Of a stretch of DNA of 64,000 bases, positions 30,786-42,534 are shown one piece after another. Position 1 is the first letter of the stretch. Each line of letters begins with the position of its first letter. This DNA comes from Caryophanales bacterium (GTDB lineage Bacteria; Bacillota; Bacilli; Bacillales; Amphibacillaceae), in the NCBI GenBank assembly GCA_029257405.1, contig JARIBO010000004.1, forward strand, positions 42,014-106,013, given 5' to 3'. The notes beneath the pieces are model-generated. The model did not search any database. It was not told the origin of the DNA and worked only from the letters and a program-made list of their open reading frames with translations. Position numbers and translations under genes: made by a program.

Positions 30786-30904
30786 AACAAATCTCCTTCC
30801 TTTGTTTAAAAACTAATTTAATTGGAGTTTCATACAAAGTTTACTAAGAAAAAAGATTGTCTATAAATAAAATCTATCTTTAGTGAAAACTTTTTATGAT
30901 ACTA

Positions 30905-30933
30905 ATCTTATCAATCAATTGAAAATGTGTCAA
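30905..30933 (-). promoter_or_regulatory. Promoter of abrB
   Basis: On the minus strand, TTGACA (30928-30933), 17-base spacer, TAAGAT (30905-30910). It leaves an untranslated leader of about 110 bases. The region 30786-31078 otherwise holds only the upstream parts of abrB and metG. Confidence 0.75.
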
Positions 30934-31063
30934 TAAGAATGTAGCATAAATCTCAAAAAAGTCAAAAAATAGAAACTGATAAATTTATTAGCAATTTCTT
31001 AATGGAATTATCATGCTAAAGTAGTTACAATAGAAATAGTTTAAAAAGTGTATCGTATTTTAA

Positions 31064-33037
<1,974 letters not shown>

Positions 33038-33046
33038 TTAAATTTT

Positions 33047-33086
33047 AAACCAACAAACTCATTATGCAGTCTGTTGGTTTTTTCTT
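33047..33086 (+). terminator. Terminator after metG
   Basis: Arms AAACCAACA and TGTTGGTTT with a 16-base loop and T-rich tail. Confidence 0.75.
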
Positions 33087-33107
33087 TTAAAAGAAAGGAA
33101 GATGAGT

Positions 33108-33872
33108 ATGTTATTTGATACACATATGCATTTAAATGCAAAACAATATAAAGAGGACCGGGACGAAGTTATTAAACGTGCATTTAATGAAGAAGTAACT
33201 CACATGACGATTGTGGGTTTTGATGATGAAACGATTCCTTTAGCAATTGAAATCGCAGAAGCACATGAAAATATATATGCAGCAGTCGGTTGGCATCCTG
33301 TAGATGCAATTCATTTTAATAAAGAAAAATTAGAGTGGTTAGAAGAGTTAACTAAGCATCCTAAAGTAGTGGCTTTAGGTGAAATGGGTCTCGACTACCA
33401 CTGGGATACATCGTCTAAAGATATTCAAAAAGAAGTTTTTAAAGCACAAATTAACTTAGCTAAAAAAGTTAAACTACCAATAATTATTCATAACCGCGAA
33501 TCAAGCGAAGATGTGAAAAAAATCTTGATTGAAGAGCATGCAGAAGAAGTTGGCGGTATAATGCATTGTTATAGTAGTCCAATTGAGGACGTTAAAGATT
33601 ATATTGAGATGAATTTTTATATTTCACTCGCTGGTCCAGTTACTTTTAAAAATGCACCAGAAGTAAGAGAGATTGCAAAAATAATTCCCTTAGATCGTTT
33701 ATTAATTGAAACAGATTCACCATATTTAACACCACATCCTTATCGTGGAAAACGAAATGAACCGGCTTATCTTCGTTATATTGCAGAAGAAATTTCAAAA
33801 GTAAGAGGAATATCATTAGAAAAGTTAGCCGAAATCACAACAAAAAACGCAAAAAAAGTATTTAACATCTAA
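33108..33872 (+). CDS. tatD: TatD-family metal-dependent DNase
   Basis: A 254-residue TIM-barrel hydrolase (YabD). Metal ligands are visible in DTHMHLN, GEMGLDYHW, IHNRES, HCYSS and ETDSPYLTPHPYRG. I choose ATG 33108 over 33102, because the AAAGGAAG site is eight bases away and homologues start MLFDTHAHLN. It lies between metG and yabE in the usual order. Family role: 3'-5' DNase or RNase with uncertain physiological substrate. Confidence 0.94.
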   Translation: MLFDTHMHLNAKQYKEDRDEVIKRAFNEEVTHMTIVGFDDETIPLAIEIAEAHENIYAAVGWHPVDAIHFNKEKLEWLEELTKHPKVVALGEMGLDYHWDTSSKDIQKEVFKAQINLAKKVKLPIIIHNRESSEDVKKILIEEHAEEVGGIMHCYSSPIEDVKDYIEMNFYISLAGPVTFKNAPEVREIAKIIPLDRLLIETDSPYLTPHPYRGKRNEPAYLRYIAEEISKVRGISLEKLAEITTKNAKKVFNI

Positions 33873-33893
33873 AATTTTTTAATAAATACGTGT

Positions 33894-33922
33894 ATAAACC
33901 CTTTATTTAAAAGGGTTTATTT
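33894..33922 (+). terminator. Terminator after tatD
   Basis: Arms ATAAACCCTTT and AAAAGGGTTTAT around a short loop, followed by TTTG. Confidence 0.75.
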
Positions 33923-33963
33923 GTATGTCATCTAACTGTAAACTAATCTTAACGTAATTGATT

Positions 33964-33992
33964 TTGACTTAAATCTCCCTAATTTATACAAT
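33964..33992 (+). promoter_or_regulatory. Promoter of yabE
   Basis: TTGACT (33964-33969), 17-base spacer, TACAAT (33987-33992), 31 bases before the start codon. Confidence 0.8.
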
Positions 33993-34023
33993 ATGGTCAT
34001 GTTTAAAAAAGGGAGAGAATTTA

Positions 34024-35220
34024 ATGAATAATTTTATTAAACCACTACTTGCATTAAAAACAAAATCTGGTTATTCGATTTTTAGTGTACTAATTGTGGT
34101 AGTTTTTTCAGTATGGGGTATATCTGATGCACTAAAAGCTGAAGTTACTTACGCAGCAGATGGAAATTCACAAACAATAAAATCTTCTAATGATACAGTA
34201 GGTGATTTATTAGAAGACCTTGAAATAGATGTAACGAAAGAAGATTTACTTTCACATGAAGTTGATGAAATTTTAGAAGACGGTATGAAAATAGAGCATA
34301 TTAAAGCGAAAGAAATTACAGTTATTATAGATGGTGACGAGAAAACATATCATTCTACAGCAGATAATGTTGAGACATTTTTTAAAGAAGAAAATTTAGA
34401 CTTTTCAAAAGAAGATGACGTTTCTCAAGCTCCTTCAACAAAAGTTAAAGAGGGACTAGTAATTAATGTGACTAAAGCGTTTGAAGTACCCGTTAATTAC
34501 GCTGGTGAAAAAGAAACAGTTTGGACAACAGGTGGTTCAGTCGAAGAAATCTTATCTGAACATGATTTCGAAGTAAAAGCTGCAGATAAAGTAAAACCAG
34601 CTAAAGAAGAACAAATTGAAGCAGGATCAAGTATCAAAGTAACTGAAGTAACAGAAAAAACAGTTACTGAAAAAGAATCAATTAATTTTAAAACAAAAGA
34701 AAAAGAAGATGATAAGTTAGAAAAAGGAACAGAAAAAGTTGTTCAAAAAGGTAAAAAAGGAAGTTTAGAAAAAACTTATAACATCGTTTTAGAAAATGGT
34801 AAAGAAGTAGAGAAAACAGAAATTGATAAAAAAGTATTATCAGAAGCAAAAGAAGAAGTTCTTGCGATTGGTACAAAAGTAACACCAAAAGAAACAGAAA
34901 ATAATAAATCAACAAGTGAACCATCAGGTGGACAAACAAAAACAATGGAAGCAACAGCATATACAGCAGAGTGTACAGGTTGTTCAGGTATTACAGCAAC
35001 AGGAATTAATCTATCTTCAAATCCTAATAAAAAAGTTGTAGCTGTAGATCCAAGTGTCATTCCTCTAGGCTCTAAAGTATGGGTTTCAGGTTACGGTGAA
35101 GCAATTGCAGGGGATACGGGTGGAGATATTAAAGGAAATAGAATTGATTTACATTTTCCAAATAAACAAGCAGCATATAGCTTTGGGCGCCAAGCAGTAA
35201 CAGTTAAAGTAATAAATTAA
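34024..35220 (+). CDS. yabE: Cell-wall-active protein YabE (DUF348-G5-3D domains)
   Basis: A 398-residue exported protein, related in domain plan to Rpf-type wall enzymes. A transmembrane or signal segment lies at about 20-38 (FSVLIVVVFSVWGI). Three repeats of the ubiquitin-like DUF348 domain follow at about 40-210, then a G5 domain (about 211-290), a serine/asparagine linker, and the C-terminal 3D domain with MEATAYTAECTGCSGITATG, VVAVDPSVIPLGSKVW and AGDTGGDIKGNRIDLHF carrying the conserved aspartates. Probably cuts peptidoglycan as a lytic transglycosylase. It has its own promoter and terminator. Confidence 0.93.
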   Translation: MNNFIKPLLALKTKSGYSIFSVLIVVVFSVWGISDALKAEVTYAADGNSQTIKSSNDTVGDLLEDLEIDVTKEDLLSHEVDEILEDGMKIEHIKAKEITVIIDGDEKTYHSTADNVETFFKEENLDFSKEDDVSQAPSTKVKEGLVINVTKAFEVPVNYAGEKETVWTTGGSVEEILSEHDFEVKAADKVKPAKEEQIEAGSSIKVTEVTEKTVTEKESINFKTKEKEDDKLEKGTEKVVQKGKKGSLEKTYNIVLENGKEVEKTEIDKKVLSEAKEEVLAIGTKVTPKETENNKSTSEPSGGQTKTMEATAYTAECTGCSGITATGINLSSNPNKKVVAVDPSVIPLGSKVWVSGYGEAIAGDTGGDIKGNRIDLHFPNKQAAYSFGRQAVTVKVIN

Positions 35221-35237
35221 ATAAGTGAATTAATTAT

Positions 35238-35277
35238 ACTCTCGTCTCTTTAAAGTGGCGAGAGTATTTGTTTTTTT
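35238..35277 (+). terminator. Terminator after yabE
   Basis: Arms ACTCTCG and CGAGAGT with a 14-base loop, then a T7 run. Confidence 0.85.
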
Positions 35278-35316
35278 GATACACTATAAACATAATAACG
35301 ATTAAGAGGTAATGAA

Positions 35317-35892
35317 ATGAAAATTAAAGAAGTTATCGTAGTTGAAGGAAAAAATGATACAATGAAAATAAATCAAGCGGTGAATGCTTATACTATTGAA
35401 ACAAATGGTTCGGCAATTAATAAAGAAATACTGAACCAAATTGCTCACGCTAAAGAAAAGCGTGGGGTTATTATTTTTACGGATCCAGATTATCCAGGAG
35501 AACGAATTAGGAGAATTGTTGAAGGATATGTACCAGGATGTAAACATGCATTTTTAACTCAAGATGAGGCACGTGATAATAAATCAAAAATTAATAATTT
35601 AGGCATAGAAAACGCTTCGATTGACACAATTAAAAAAGCACTCAGTCAAGTTTACGAACGCGAATTGAAACAAATAAATGAAATTACGAAAAATGATTTA
35701 ATTAAATACGGTTTGGTTGGTGGCGAAGGCTCTAAAGAACGTCGAGAAAAACTAGGAAAAAACTTAAGAATTGGTTATGCAAATGGAAAGCAATTACTCA
35801 AGCGATTATCAATGTTTAATATTCAAAAAGAAGATTTAATAAAAGAAATGAAAGATATTAGTATGAGAGAGCGTGAAAAAAATAATGACTAA
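35317..35892 (+). CDS. rnmV: Ribonuclease M5
   Basis: Matures 5S rRNA. It has 191 residues. The TOPRIM domain reads [30 protein letters not shown] and [12 protein letters not shown]; the C-terminal RNA-binding part contains [26 protein letters not shown] is AAGAGGT. It overlaps rsmA by 8 bases, the usual coupling in Firmicutes. Confidence 0.96.
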   Translation: MKIKEVIVVEGKNDTMKINQAVNAYTIETNGSAINKEILNQIAHAKEKRGVIIFTDPDYPGERIRRIVEGYVPGCKHAFLTQDEARDNKSKINNLGIENASIDTIKKALSQVYERELKQINEITKNDLIKYGLVGGEGSKERREKLGKNLRIGYANGKQLLKRLSMFNIQKEDLIKEMKDISMREREKNND

Positions 35893-36757
35893 TTTTATTG
35901 CAACACCTTCGAGAACACAAGCAATTATGAAAGAACATCGTTTTTCTGTGAAAAAGAGTCTTGGTCAAAACTTTTTAATCGACGTAAATATTTTAACGCA
36001 CATTATTGATTCAGCAGGTATTGATTCAGATTCAAATGTTATTGAGATAGGTCCGGGGATAGGTTCGTTAACAGAACAACTTGCTTTAAAAGCGAAAAAA
36101 GTTGTTGCTTTTGAAATTGATCAAAGACTAAAACCTGTCTTAGCATCTACTTTAGAACCTTACGATAATATAAAAATTATTTTTGAAGATATTTTAAAAG
36201 CTGATATAGAAAGTATTATAAAAAATGAGTTTTCACCAGGTGAAAAAATCCATATCGTAGCGAACCTACCCTACTATATTACAACGCCTATATTATTAAG
36301 GTTATTACATGATAAATTACCTATTGATACGATGACGGTTATGATGCAAAAAGAGGTAGCTGAGCGAATGGCAGCTAAACCTAATACAAAAGCTTACGGT
36401 TCACTTACAATAGCTGTTCAGTACTATACAAATGCAGAAATAGTTATGGAAGTTCCTCGGACAGTATTTCTACCGCAACCAAATGTGACATCGAGTGTTC
36501 TTCATTTAGATTTAAAAGCTAAAAAAGACGTTGATGTACAAGATGAGAATTTATTTTTTGAAATTATCCGCGCGAGTTTTGTGCATAGAAGAAAAACAAT
36601 TTTAAATAATTTAAGTGTATTTTATAAAGAAAAAATCACTAAAAGTGATCTTAGCCTAATCTTAACTGAAATAGATATAGACCCCAAAAGACGCGGTGAA
36701 TCAATATCTATAGAAGAGTATGCTAAGATTTCTAATCGATTTTTAAAAATACTTTAA
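35885..36757 (+). CDS. rsmA: 16S rRNA (adenine-1518/1519-N6)-dimethyltransferase
   Basis: Dimethylates two adjacent adenosines near the 3' end of 16S rRNA (KsgA). It has 290 residues from ATG 35885, which aligns with the family start ..IATPSRT; GTG 35873 is an alternative with a closer ribosome binding site. SAM-binding [13 protein letters not shown] and the catalytic NLPYYITTP are present, as is [11 protein letters not shown] at the N-terminus. Confidence 0.96.
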   Translation: MTNFIATPSRTQAIMKEHRFSVKKSLGQNFLIDVNILTHIIDSAGIDSDSNVIEIGPGIGSLTEQLALKAKKVVAFEIDQRLKPVLASTLEPYDNIKIIFEDILKADIESIIKNEFSPGEKIHIVANLPYYITTPILLRLLHDKLPIDTMTVMMQKEVAERMAAKPNTKAYGSLTIAVQYYTNAEIVMEVPRTVFLPQPNVTSSVLHLDLKAKKDVDVQDENLFFEIIRASFVHRRKTILNNLSVFYKEKITKSDLSLILTEIDIDPKRRGESISIEEYAKISNRFLKIL

Positions 36758-36774
36758 AATCCTAGATTTACTTA

Positions 36775-36804
36775 TTGACAAATAAAAACGATAACTGTTA
36801 TACT
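36775..36804 (+). promoter_or_regulatory. Upstream promoter of veg
   Basis: TTGACA (36775-36780), 18-base spacer, TATACT (36799-36804). Confidence 0.8.
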
Positions 36805-36820
36805 GAATGACTAGTTCGAT

Positions 36821-36849
36821 TTGACTTTACTATAATGAAGTGCTATAAT
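36821..36849 (+). promoter_or_regulatory. Downstream promoter of veg
   Basis: TTGACT (36821-36826), 17-base spacer, TATAAT (36844-36849), placed so that transcription begins about 15 bases before the GTG start. Confidence 0.85.
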
Positions 36850-36872
36850 TAGATATAGTGAGGTGGTTTCTA

Positions 36873-37130
36873 GTGAAAACTTTAATCGAAATTAAAAAGG
36901 GACTAGAAGATCGTATAGGAAAGCGTATTGAATTAACTGCTAACGGAGGTCGCAGAAGAACTGTGATTCGCACAGGTATTCTTGCAGAAACTTACCCGGC
37001 AGTGTTTGTGGTTGATTTAGACCAAGATGAGAACGCGTTTGAACGAGTATCTTACAGTTATGCAGATGTTTTAACTGAAGCAGTAGAACTTAATTTTTTA
37101 GGCGATAAAAGTAAAGTAGCAACAGAGTAG
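36873..37130 (+). CDS. veg: Veg protein
   Basis: An 85-residue SH3-like protein, very conserved in Firmicutes ([39 protein letters not shown]). In B. subtilis it stimulates biofilm matrix genes by acting on SinR and is very strongly transcribed. It starts with GTG 36873 behind GTGAGGTGG. Two promoters precede it and two terminators follow, so it is an isolated, probably very active transcription unit. Confidence 0.95.
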   Translation: MKTLIEIKKGLEDRIGKRIELTANGGRRRTVIRTGILAETYPAVFVVDLDQDENAFERVSYSYADVLTEAVELNFLGDKSKVATE

Positions 37131-37149
37131 TTAGTTTAACTACTCTTTA
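37124..37149 (+). terminator. First terminator after veg
   Basis: Arms AGAGTAGTT and AACTACTCT around loop AGTTT. The left arm includes the veg stop codon. TTTAT follows. Confidence 0.75.
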
Positions 37150-37153
37150 TATT

Positions 37154-37199
37154 AAAAGCTATTTAGACATTTATATAAATGTCTAAATAGCTTTTTTAT
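37154..37199 (+). terminator. Second terminator after veg, exact palindrome
   Basis: A 42-base perfect palindrome (two 21-base arms; left arm starts AAAAGCTATTTAGACA), followed by TTATT. Confidence 0.85.
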
Positions 37200-37275
37200 T
37201 GGTTCTTTTTATAAGAAATTAGATAGCGAATCTGTTATTATAATGAAAGAGCATTATATATGGAGGGGTTAGGAT

Positions 37276-40029
37276 TTGGATAAAAAAAAGGTTATCAATA
37301 ACCAAACTGAATTACTAAAAAAATTCAGTAAAAAAGTCGGATTTGGAACTATATTTATAATGTTATTAGTTATTTCAGCAATAGCTGGTTATAAAATTTT
37401 AAAAGAATATGTTTGGATGGGATCGGTCGGTTTTGATTCTGTTTATACAACAATCCTTTATAGTAAAGCAACACTCGGTATAGTGGGCTTTTTATTATTT
37501 AGTATTTTAACATTTATAACATTATTTTGGATTAGAAGGTCTTACATAAGTCATTTTAATAAGGAACAATTACCCCCATTTTTAATAAATGGAAAACTTA
37601 TCTATAGTGCAATGATATTTGGCGGAATTGTTGTAGGTTTAATCGGAAGTTTAATTGTCCAAGGAGTTGGGTGGGAACCAGCACTGAAGTTTTTAAATGC
37701 AACTTCGTTTGATATTGCAGACCCCCATTTTGGAAAAGACGTTTCATTTTATATATTTATTTTACCATTTATTCAATTTGTTTTATTTACATTACTCAAT
37801 TTAGCTATATTCTTTTTACTTATTCAAGCGGCTGCATATTCAGTTTATAATATGTTCCGTATGAACCGTTCTGCGCAGATTCATCTTGGAGTTACGATTG
37901 GTAGTATTGGCTTATTATTAGCAGGAATTCATTTTCTAGGCCGTTACGATACACTTTTAACAAATCAAGTAAATATCTTTCAAAAAAGTGTCGTTCACGG
38001 TTTAAGTTATACAGACCAACTAATTAATATTCCAAAAGCATATGTATTAGCTGTCGTTGCGATTATTGCTTCGATTTGGTTATTTATATCCTTAATGAAT
38101 GGTAAAGTCGAAGCAGTTATAAAGCCAATAGGTTTATACATTGGGGTAGTCGTACTCAGTTTAGTTGCTTCAGTACTTGTCCAAAATTTCCTTGTCTCCC
38201 CGAATGAATTTAGTAAAGAAGAACCATTTTTACAACATAATTTAGATTTTACACGAGCAGCCTATGATTTAGACTCAATCAAGGAAGAAGAAAATCCAGG
38301 AAATATGAGTCTAGATGAAGCTATGGTTGAAAGAAATAAATTAACACTTGATAATGTTAGGTTGAACGATTCACGTCCACTACTCGATATTTATAATCAG
38401 TTACAAACATTTAGAACGTATTATAAATTTAATGATATGGATATTGACAGGTATGAAATTGACGGGAATTATGAACAAGTATTTATTGGTGCAAGAGAAC
38501 TAAGCACAGATGATTTACCCGATCAAGCACAAACTTGGGTTAATAAAAACTTACGTTACACTCATGGTTACGGAATTGCAATGAGCCATGTTAATAAAGT
38601 AACTAAGCAAGGTCAGCCTGAATATTTAATGAAAAATGTTCCTGCTGAGGGTGTTTTAGATGTTACAAGACCACAAATTTATTATGGTGAAGAACCTTAT
38701 CCTAACGTAATTACTAATACAAAAGTAGATGAGTTCGATTATCCTACAACTGATGCAAACGAGACGAATCGTTATGAAGCAGAAACAGGGATTCCTTTAA
38801 CAGGCTATAAAAAATGGCTGTTTGCTATGAGTGAAGGATCAGTAAGAATGCTTGTTTCAGATCAATTGACAAAAGAAAGTCAATTGCTTGATACGCGTAA
38901 TATTAAAGATCGTGTTCAAAGAATTGCTCCATTCTTTGATTATGATACAGATCCTTATATTGTTGTTCGAGATGATGGAACTTTAGTTTGGATTATTGAT
39001 GCTTACTTAAAAGCAGAACGTTATCCATATTCAGAAGCACATCAAGGTACGGAAAATTATTTAAGAAACTCAGTTAAAGCAACAGTGGATGCGTACACAG
39101 GTGAAGTTGAATTTTATGTAGTTGACGCAGAAGATCCGCTTCTACAAACATATCAAAGTATGTTGCCAGACTTGCTCACTACAGAAGTCCCAGATGATAT
39201 CCGAGCTCATTTCCGTTATCCAGAGGTAATGTTTAAAACACAGGCTAAAATGTATGGAACGTATCATATGTCTAATTTAGAAGTGTTTTACAACCGTGAA
39301 GATTTTTGGCAGTTCCCGACTGAAAAATACTTTAATAAAGATGTCGAAATGGATCCTTATTACGTTACGATGAAAATGGACGATGTCGATGAAGAAGAGT
39401 TTGTATTAATGATGCCATTCACACCGAAGAAACGTCAAAACATGATTTCTTGGATGGGCGTTAGAAATGATGGGGATAAATATGGAGAAATGTTTGTCTA
39501 TAAATATCCTAAACAAAAGAACGTTTATGGACCACAACAAATTGAAAACAGAATTAACCAAGATAGTACAATATCTAAAGAATTAAACTTATGGTCACAA
39601 GGAGGTTCTGAAGTTATTCGTGGTAATCTATTAGTTATTCCAATTGAAGACACTGTCTTATATGTTGAACCAATTTATATTGAGTCTTCAAACGAATCTT
39701 CATTACCAGAAGTTAAACAAGTTGTAATGGCTTATGGTGAACATATTGTAATGGAAGAAAACTTTGACAAATCACTTGCTAAAATAATAGAGTTAATCGA
39801 TCCAGAAAATGATGCAAAAGATGTTAAAGATAAAGAAGAACCTGAAGAAGAAGTGAAAGAAGAGACAAAAGAAAGTGAATCATTAGAGCCATTTATTGAA
39901 TCTGAAAAAACATTGAATGAAATATCAACTTTATTCGAAGAATATCGTCAAGCAACATTAGATGGCGATTGGGTGTTAGCAGCAGAAAAAATGGAAGAAA
40001 TAGAAAAAACATTAAAAACATTAGAGTAA
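37276..40029 (+). CDS. UPF0182 family large membrane protein
   Basis: A 917-residue protein starting with TTG behind GGAGGGG. The first 310 residues hold about seven transmembrane helices (IFIMLLVISAIAGY, LGIVGFLLFSILTFITLFW, AMIFGGIVVGLIGSL, FIQFVLFTLLNLAIFFLL and others). The remaining 600 residues are a large soluble domain, probably extracellular, with family motifs NQVNIFQKSVVHGLSYTDQ, YTHGYGIAMSHVNKVTKQGQPEYL and IYYGEEPYPNVITNTKVDEFDYP. The C-terminus is acidic and predicted coiled. The function of the family is unknown. It occupies the place of ispE between veg and purR in other Bacillales. Confidence 0.93.
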   Translation: MDKKKVINNQTELLKKFSKKVGFGTIFIMLLVISAIAGYKILKEYVWMGSVGFDSVYTTILYSKATLGIVGFLLFSILTFITLFWIRRSYISHFNKEQLPPFLINGKLIYSAMIFGGIVVGLIGSLIVQGVGWEPALKFLNATSFDIADPHFGKDVSFYIFILPFIQFVLFTLLNLAIFFLLIQAAAYSVYNMFRMNRSAQIHLGVTIGSIGLLLAGIHFLGRYDTLLTNQVNIFQKSVVHGLSYTDQLINIPKAYVLAVVAIIASIWLFISLMNGKVEAVIKPIGLYIGVVVLSLVASVLVQNFLVSPNEFSKEEPFLQHNLDFTRAAYDLDSIKEEENPGNMSLDEAMVERNKLTLDNVRLNDSRPLLDIYNQLQTFRTYYKFNDMDIDRYEIDGNYEQVFIGARELSTDDLPDQAQTWVNKNLRYTHGYGIAMSHVNKVTKQGQPEYLMKNVPAEGVLDVTRPQIYYGEEPYPNVITNTKVDEFDYPTTDANETNRYEAETGIPLTGYKKWLFAMSEGSVRMLVSDQLTKESQLLDTRNIKDRVQRIAPFFDYDTDPYIVVRDDGTLVWIIDAYLKAERYPYSEAHQGTENYLRNSVKATVDAYTGEVEFYVVDAEDPLLQTYQSMLPDLLTTEVPDDIRAHFRYPEVMFKTQAKMYGTYHMSNLEVFYNREDFWQFPTEKYFNKDVEMDPYYVTMKMDDVDEEEFVLMMPFTPKKRQNMISWMGVRNDGDKYGEMFVYKYPKQKNVYGPQQIENRINQDSTISKELNLWSQGGSEVIRGNLLVIPIEDTVLYVEPIYIESSNESSLPEVKQVVMAYGEHIVMEENFDKSLAKIIELIDPENDAKDVKDKEEPEEEVKEETKESESLEPFIESEKTLNEISTLFEEYRQATLDGDWVLAAEKMEEIEKTLKTLE

Positions 40030-40037
40030 ATGAAAAT

Positions 40038-40064
40038 CTCCCTGACTATTTAGTCAGGGAAGTT
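40038..40064 (+). terminator. Hairpin after the UPF0182 gene
   Basis: Arms TCCCTGACT and AGTCAGGGA around loop ATTT, followed by AGTTTC. The T run is poor. Confidence 0.7.
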
Positions 40065-40115
40065 TCATAATAAAGTAAATAGAACTAAAAAAAGATTCGG
40101 ATGTGAGGTTGAAAT

Positions 40116-40934
40116 ATGAAGCGTAGTGAACGTGTAGTATGTTTAGTCAATTATTTTCTGAATTCGCCTTATGAACGTATCCAGTTATCTTATTTTACAA
40201 ATCAATATTCAGCTTCCAAATCATCGATTAGTGAAGACTTAGATATTGTAAATGATATGTTTATTTACGAAGGTATTGGAGAGCTAAAAAGAGTATCTGG
40301 TGCAAGTGGTGGTGTAATTTATCAACCTGTATTTTCAAAAGAGAATAATGAAGCTTTTATCCAGTCGCTTTGTGAAAAGCTTGCTGATCCAGCTCGAATT
40401 TTACCAGGTGGTTATTTATACATGAGTGATTTATTAGGAGATCCCGAGATTGTTAAAAAAATAGGACGTGCATTTGTGTCTGTATTTTCGGGCATAAAAA
40501 TAGATGCAGTAGTAACTGTTGAAACTAAAGGAATCCCGTTAGCCTACGCAGTTGCAAGTTACTTAAATGTACCTGTTGTAATTATTAGAAGAGATCCGAA
40601 GGTAACTGAAGGGTCTTCAGTGAGTATTAATTATGTTTCCGGTTCTTCACGCCGTATTCAAACAATGGTATTATCAAAGAGAAACCTTAAAGAAAATTTA
40701 AATGTCTGTATTATTGATGATTTTATGAAAGCAGGCGGGACAATTACTGGAATGGTTGATTTATTAAAAGAATTTAAAGCAAAAGTTGTGGCTATTGGAG
40801 TTTTAGCAGAGGCAGAAGATGAAGAGGATGAACGTGTTATAAAAAGCTATACATCACTCATTAATGTGAAGAATGTTGATGCTGAATTAAAAGAAATAAC
40901 TGTTAATCAAGGCTCTATTTATCAAACTTCATAA
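40116..40934 (+). CDS. purR: Pur operon repressor
   Basis: PRPP-responsive repressor of purine genes, 272 residues. The N-terminal winged helix (KRSERVVCLVNYFLNSPYERI) binds PurBox DNA. The C-terminal domain is a phosphoribosyltransferase fold with the PRPP motif VCIIDDFMKAGGTITGM. Start ATG behind GTGAGGT. In B. subtilis yabJ and spoVG lie between it and glmU; here 206 bases without a gene follow. Confidence 0.96.
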   Translation: MKRSERVVCLVNYFLNSPYERIQLSYFTNQYSASKSSISEDLDIVNDMFIYEGIGELKRVSGASGGVIYQPVFSKENNEAFIQSLCEKLADPARILPGGYLYMSDLLGDPEIVKKIGRAFVSVFSGIKIDAVVTVETKGIPLAYAVASYLNVPVVIIRRDPKVTEGSSVSINYVSGSSRRIQTMVLSKRNLKENLNVCIIDDFMKAGGTITGMVDLLKEFKAKVVAIGVLAEAEDEEDERVIKSYTSLINVKNVDAELKEITVNQGSIYQTS

Positions 40935-41090
40935 ATAAATCGTTAAATAAACATGAATTATTATAAAAATGTGTTAAAATGAGTAGGTATCTATTTATAA
41001 ACTATAACTTAGAAAATATTAAAAAATATTCTAATCTTTAAAAATAAGAAAATTAGCTAAAACTAGCGATAATTATTGAAATCAAATGTT

Positions 41091-41118
41091 ATCTACGTTA
41101 TTATTTTATAATGTAGAT
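41091..41118 (+). promoter_or_regulatory. Hairpin in the glmU leader
   Basis: Arms ATCTACGTTAT and ATAATGTAGAT (one G-T pair) around TATTTT, six bases before the GGGGG ribosome binding site of glmU. No T run follows, so it is not an obvious terminator. Confidence 0.5.
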
Positions 41119-41140
41119 TAAGAATGGGGGTAACATTTAG

Positions 41141-42511
41141 ATGAAACGTTATGCTGTTATACTAGCAGCTGGTCAAGGAACACGTATGAAATCAAAGTTA
41201 TACAAGGTACTTCATCCAATATTAGGGCGACCAATGATTCAGTATGTCATCGAAGCATTAGCCCCATCTAAGATTGAAAAACTTGTTACTATAGTAGGAC
41301 ACGGTGCAGAAGAGGTAAGTAAAGTAGTAGGTTCAAAAAGTGAATTTGTTATCCAAGAAGAACAACTGGGAACAGCCCACGCCGTTATCCAAGCAAAAGA
41401 AACACTCTCAAAAGAAGAAGGCACAACAATTGTTGTTTGTGGTGATACACCACTGATTACAGATGCAACTTACGAACAATTATTTGATTATCATGAGAAA
41501 ACAGGATCAAAAGCTACAGTTTTAACAACAAAAATTGATAATCCTTTAGGCTATGGTCGCGTTATTCGTAATGAATCAGGAAATGTCAGTCGTATTGTTG
41601 AACATAAAGATGCAAATGAAGAAGAATTAAGTGTAAATGAAATAAATACAGGAACATATTGTTTCGATAACCAAGCATTATTTGAAGCTTTAGAAAAAGT
41701 AGATAATGATAACGCGCAAGGCGAATATTACTTGCCTGATGTCATTGAAATACTTAAAAAAGAAAATGAGAAAATTAGTGCTTATCTAATGCCAGATCAA
41801 GAAGAATCAATCGGTATAAATGATCGTGTCGCTTTAGCAGAAGCAGAAGTGATTATGAAACGTCGTATAAATAAAATGCATTTAAGAAACGGTGTCACAA
41901 TAACAGATATTGATCATACATATATTGGTCCTGATGTAGAAATTGAATCAGATGTAACAATCTATCCAGGTACAATAATTAAAGGTAATAGTTCAATTAA
42001 ATCTGACGCAGTTATTGGTCCAAATAGCGAAATAACAAATTGTCGTATCGGAAACGCATCAGTAATTAGACAAAGTGTCGTATCTGATAGTAAAATAGGT
42101 AATCAAGTGAACGTAGGACCATTTGCAAATATTCGTCCAGAAACAGAAGTTGGAAATGACGTTAAAGTAGGTAATTTTGTAGAACTTAAAAAGACCTCTT
42201 TAGGTGATCACACTAAAGTATCGCATTTAACCTATCTCGGTGACGCTGAAGTAGGCGAAAATGTAAATATTGGTTGTGGTTCAATCACTGTAAATTATGA
42301 TGGTGTTAAAAAACACGTAACTAAAATTGAATCGAATGCATTTATCGGTTGTAACACAAATCTTTTAGCACCAGTCACTATTAAAGAAGGAGCTTATGTT
42401 GCAGCGGGTTCTACTATTAACAAAGATGTACCAAAAGAAAGTTTAGCGATTGCTAGAGCAAGACAAGAGAATAAAGAAGGTTATGTAAATAGAATAATCA
42501 AGAAAAATTAA
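41141..42511 (+). CDS. glmU: Bifunctional UDP-N-acetylglucosamine pyrophosphorylase / glucosamine-1-phosphate N-acetyltransferase
   Basis: Makes UDP-GlcNAc for peptidoglycan and teichoic acids. It has 456 residues. The N-terminal uridyltransferase has [23 protein letters not shown] and CGDTPLI. From residue 250 the left-handed beta-helix shows the hexapeptide repeats ([37 protein letters not shown]), with the acetyltransferase histidine in HLTYLGDAE. Followed by prs as in other Bacillales. Confidence 0.97.
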   Translation: MKRYAVILAAGQGTRMKSKLYKVLHPILGRPMIQYVIEALAPSKIEKLVTIVGHGAEEVSKVVGSKSEFVIQEEQLGTAHAVIQAKETLSKEEGTTIVVCGDTPLITDATYEQLFDYHEKTGSKATVLTTKIDNPLGYGRVIRNESGNVSRIVEHKDANEEELSVNEINTGTYCFDNQALFEALEKVDNDNAQGEYYLPDVIEILKKENEKISAYLMPDQEESIGINDRVALAEAEVIMKRRINKMHLRNGVTITDIDHTYIGPDVEIESDVTIYPGTIIKGNSSIKSDAVIGPNSEITNCRIGNASVIRQSVVSDSKIGNQVNVGPFANIRPETEVGNDVKVGNFVELKKTSLGDHTKVSHLTYLGDAEVGENVNIGCGSITVNYDGVKKHVTKIESNAFIGCNTNLLAPVTIKEGAYVAAGSTINKDVPKESLAIARARQENKEGYVNRIIKKN

Positions 42512-42534
42512 AATTATTAATGGAGGCTTTATTT

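Noticed and set aside
34688..34960. Leucine-rich minus-strand frame opposite yabE
   Set aside because: It is the mirror of lysine and glutamate codons of yabE and not a membrane gene.
40935..41140. Remnants of yabJ or spoVG between purR and glmU
   Set aside because: No reading frame or recognisable peptide. The stretch is A/T-rich leader sequence.
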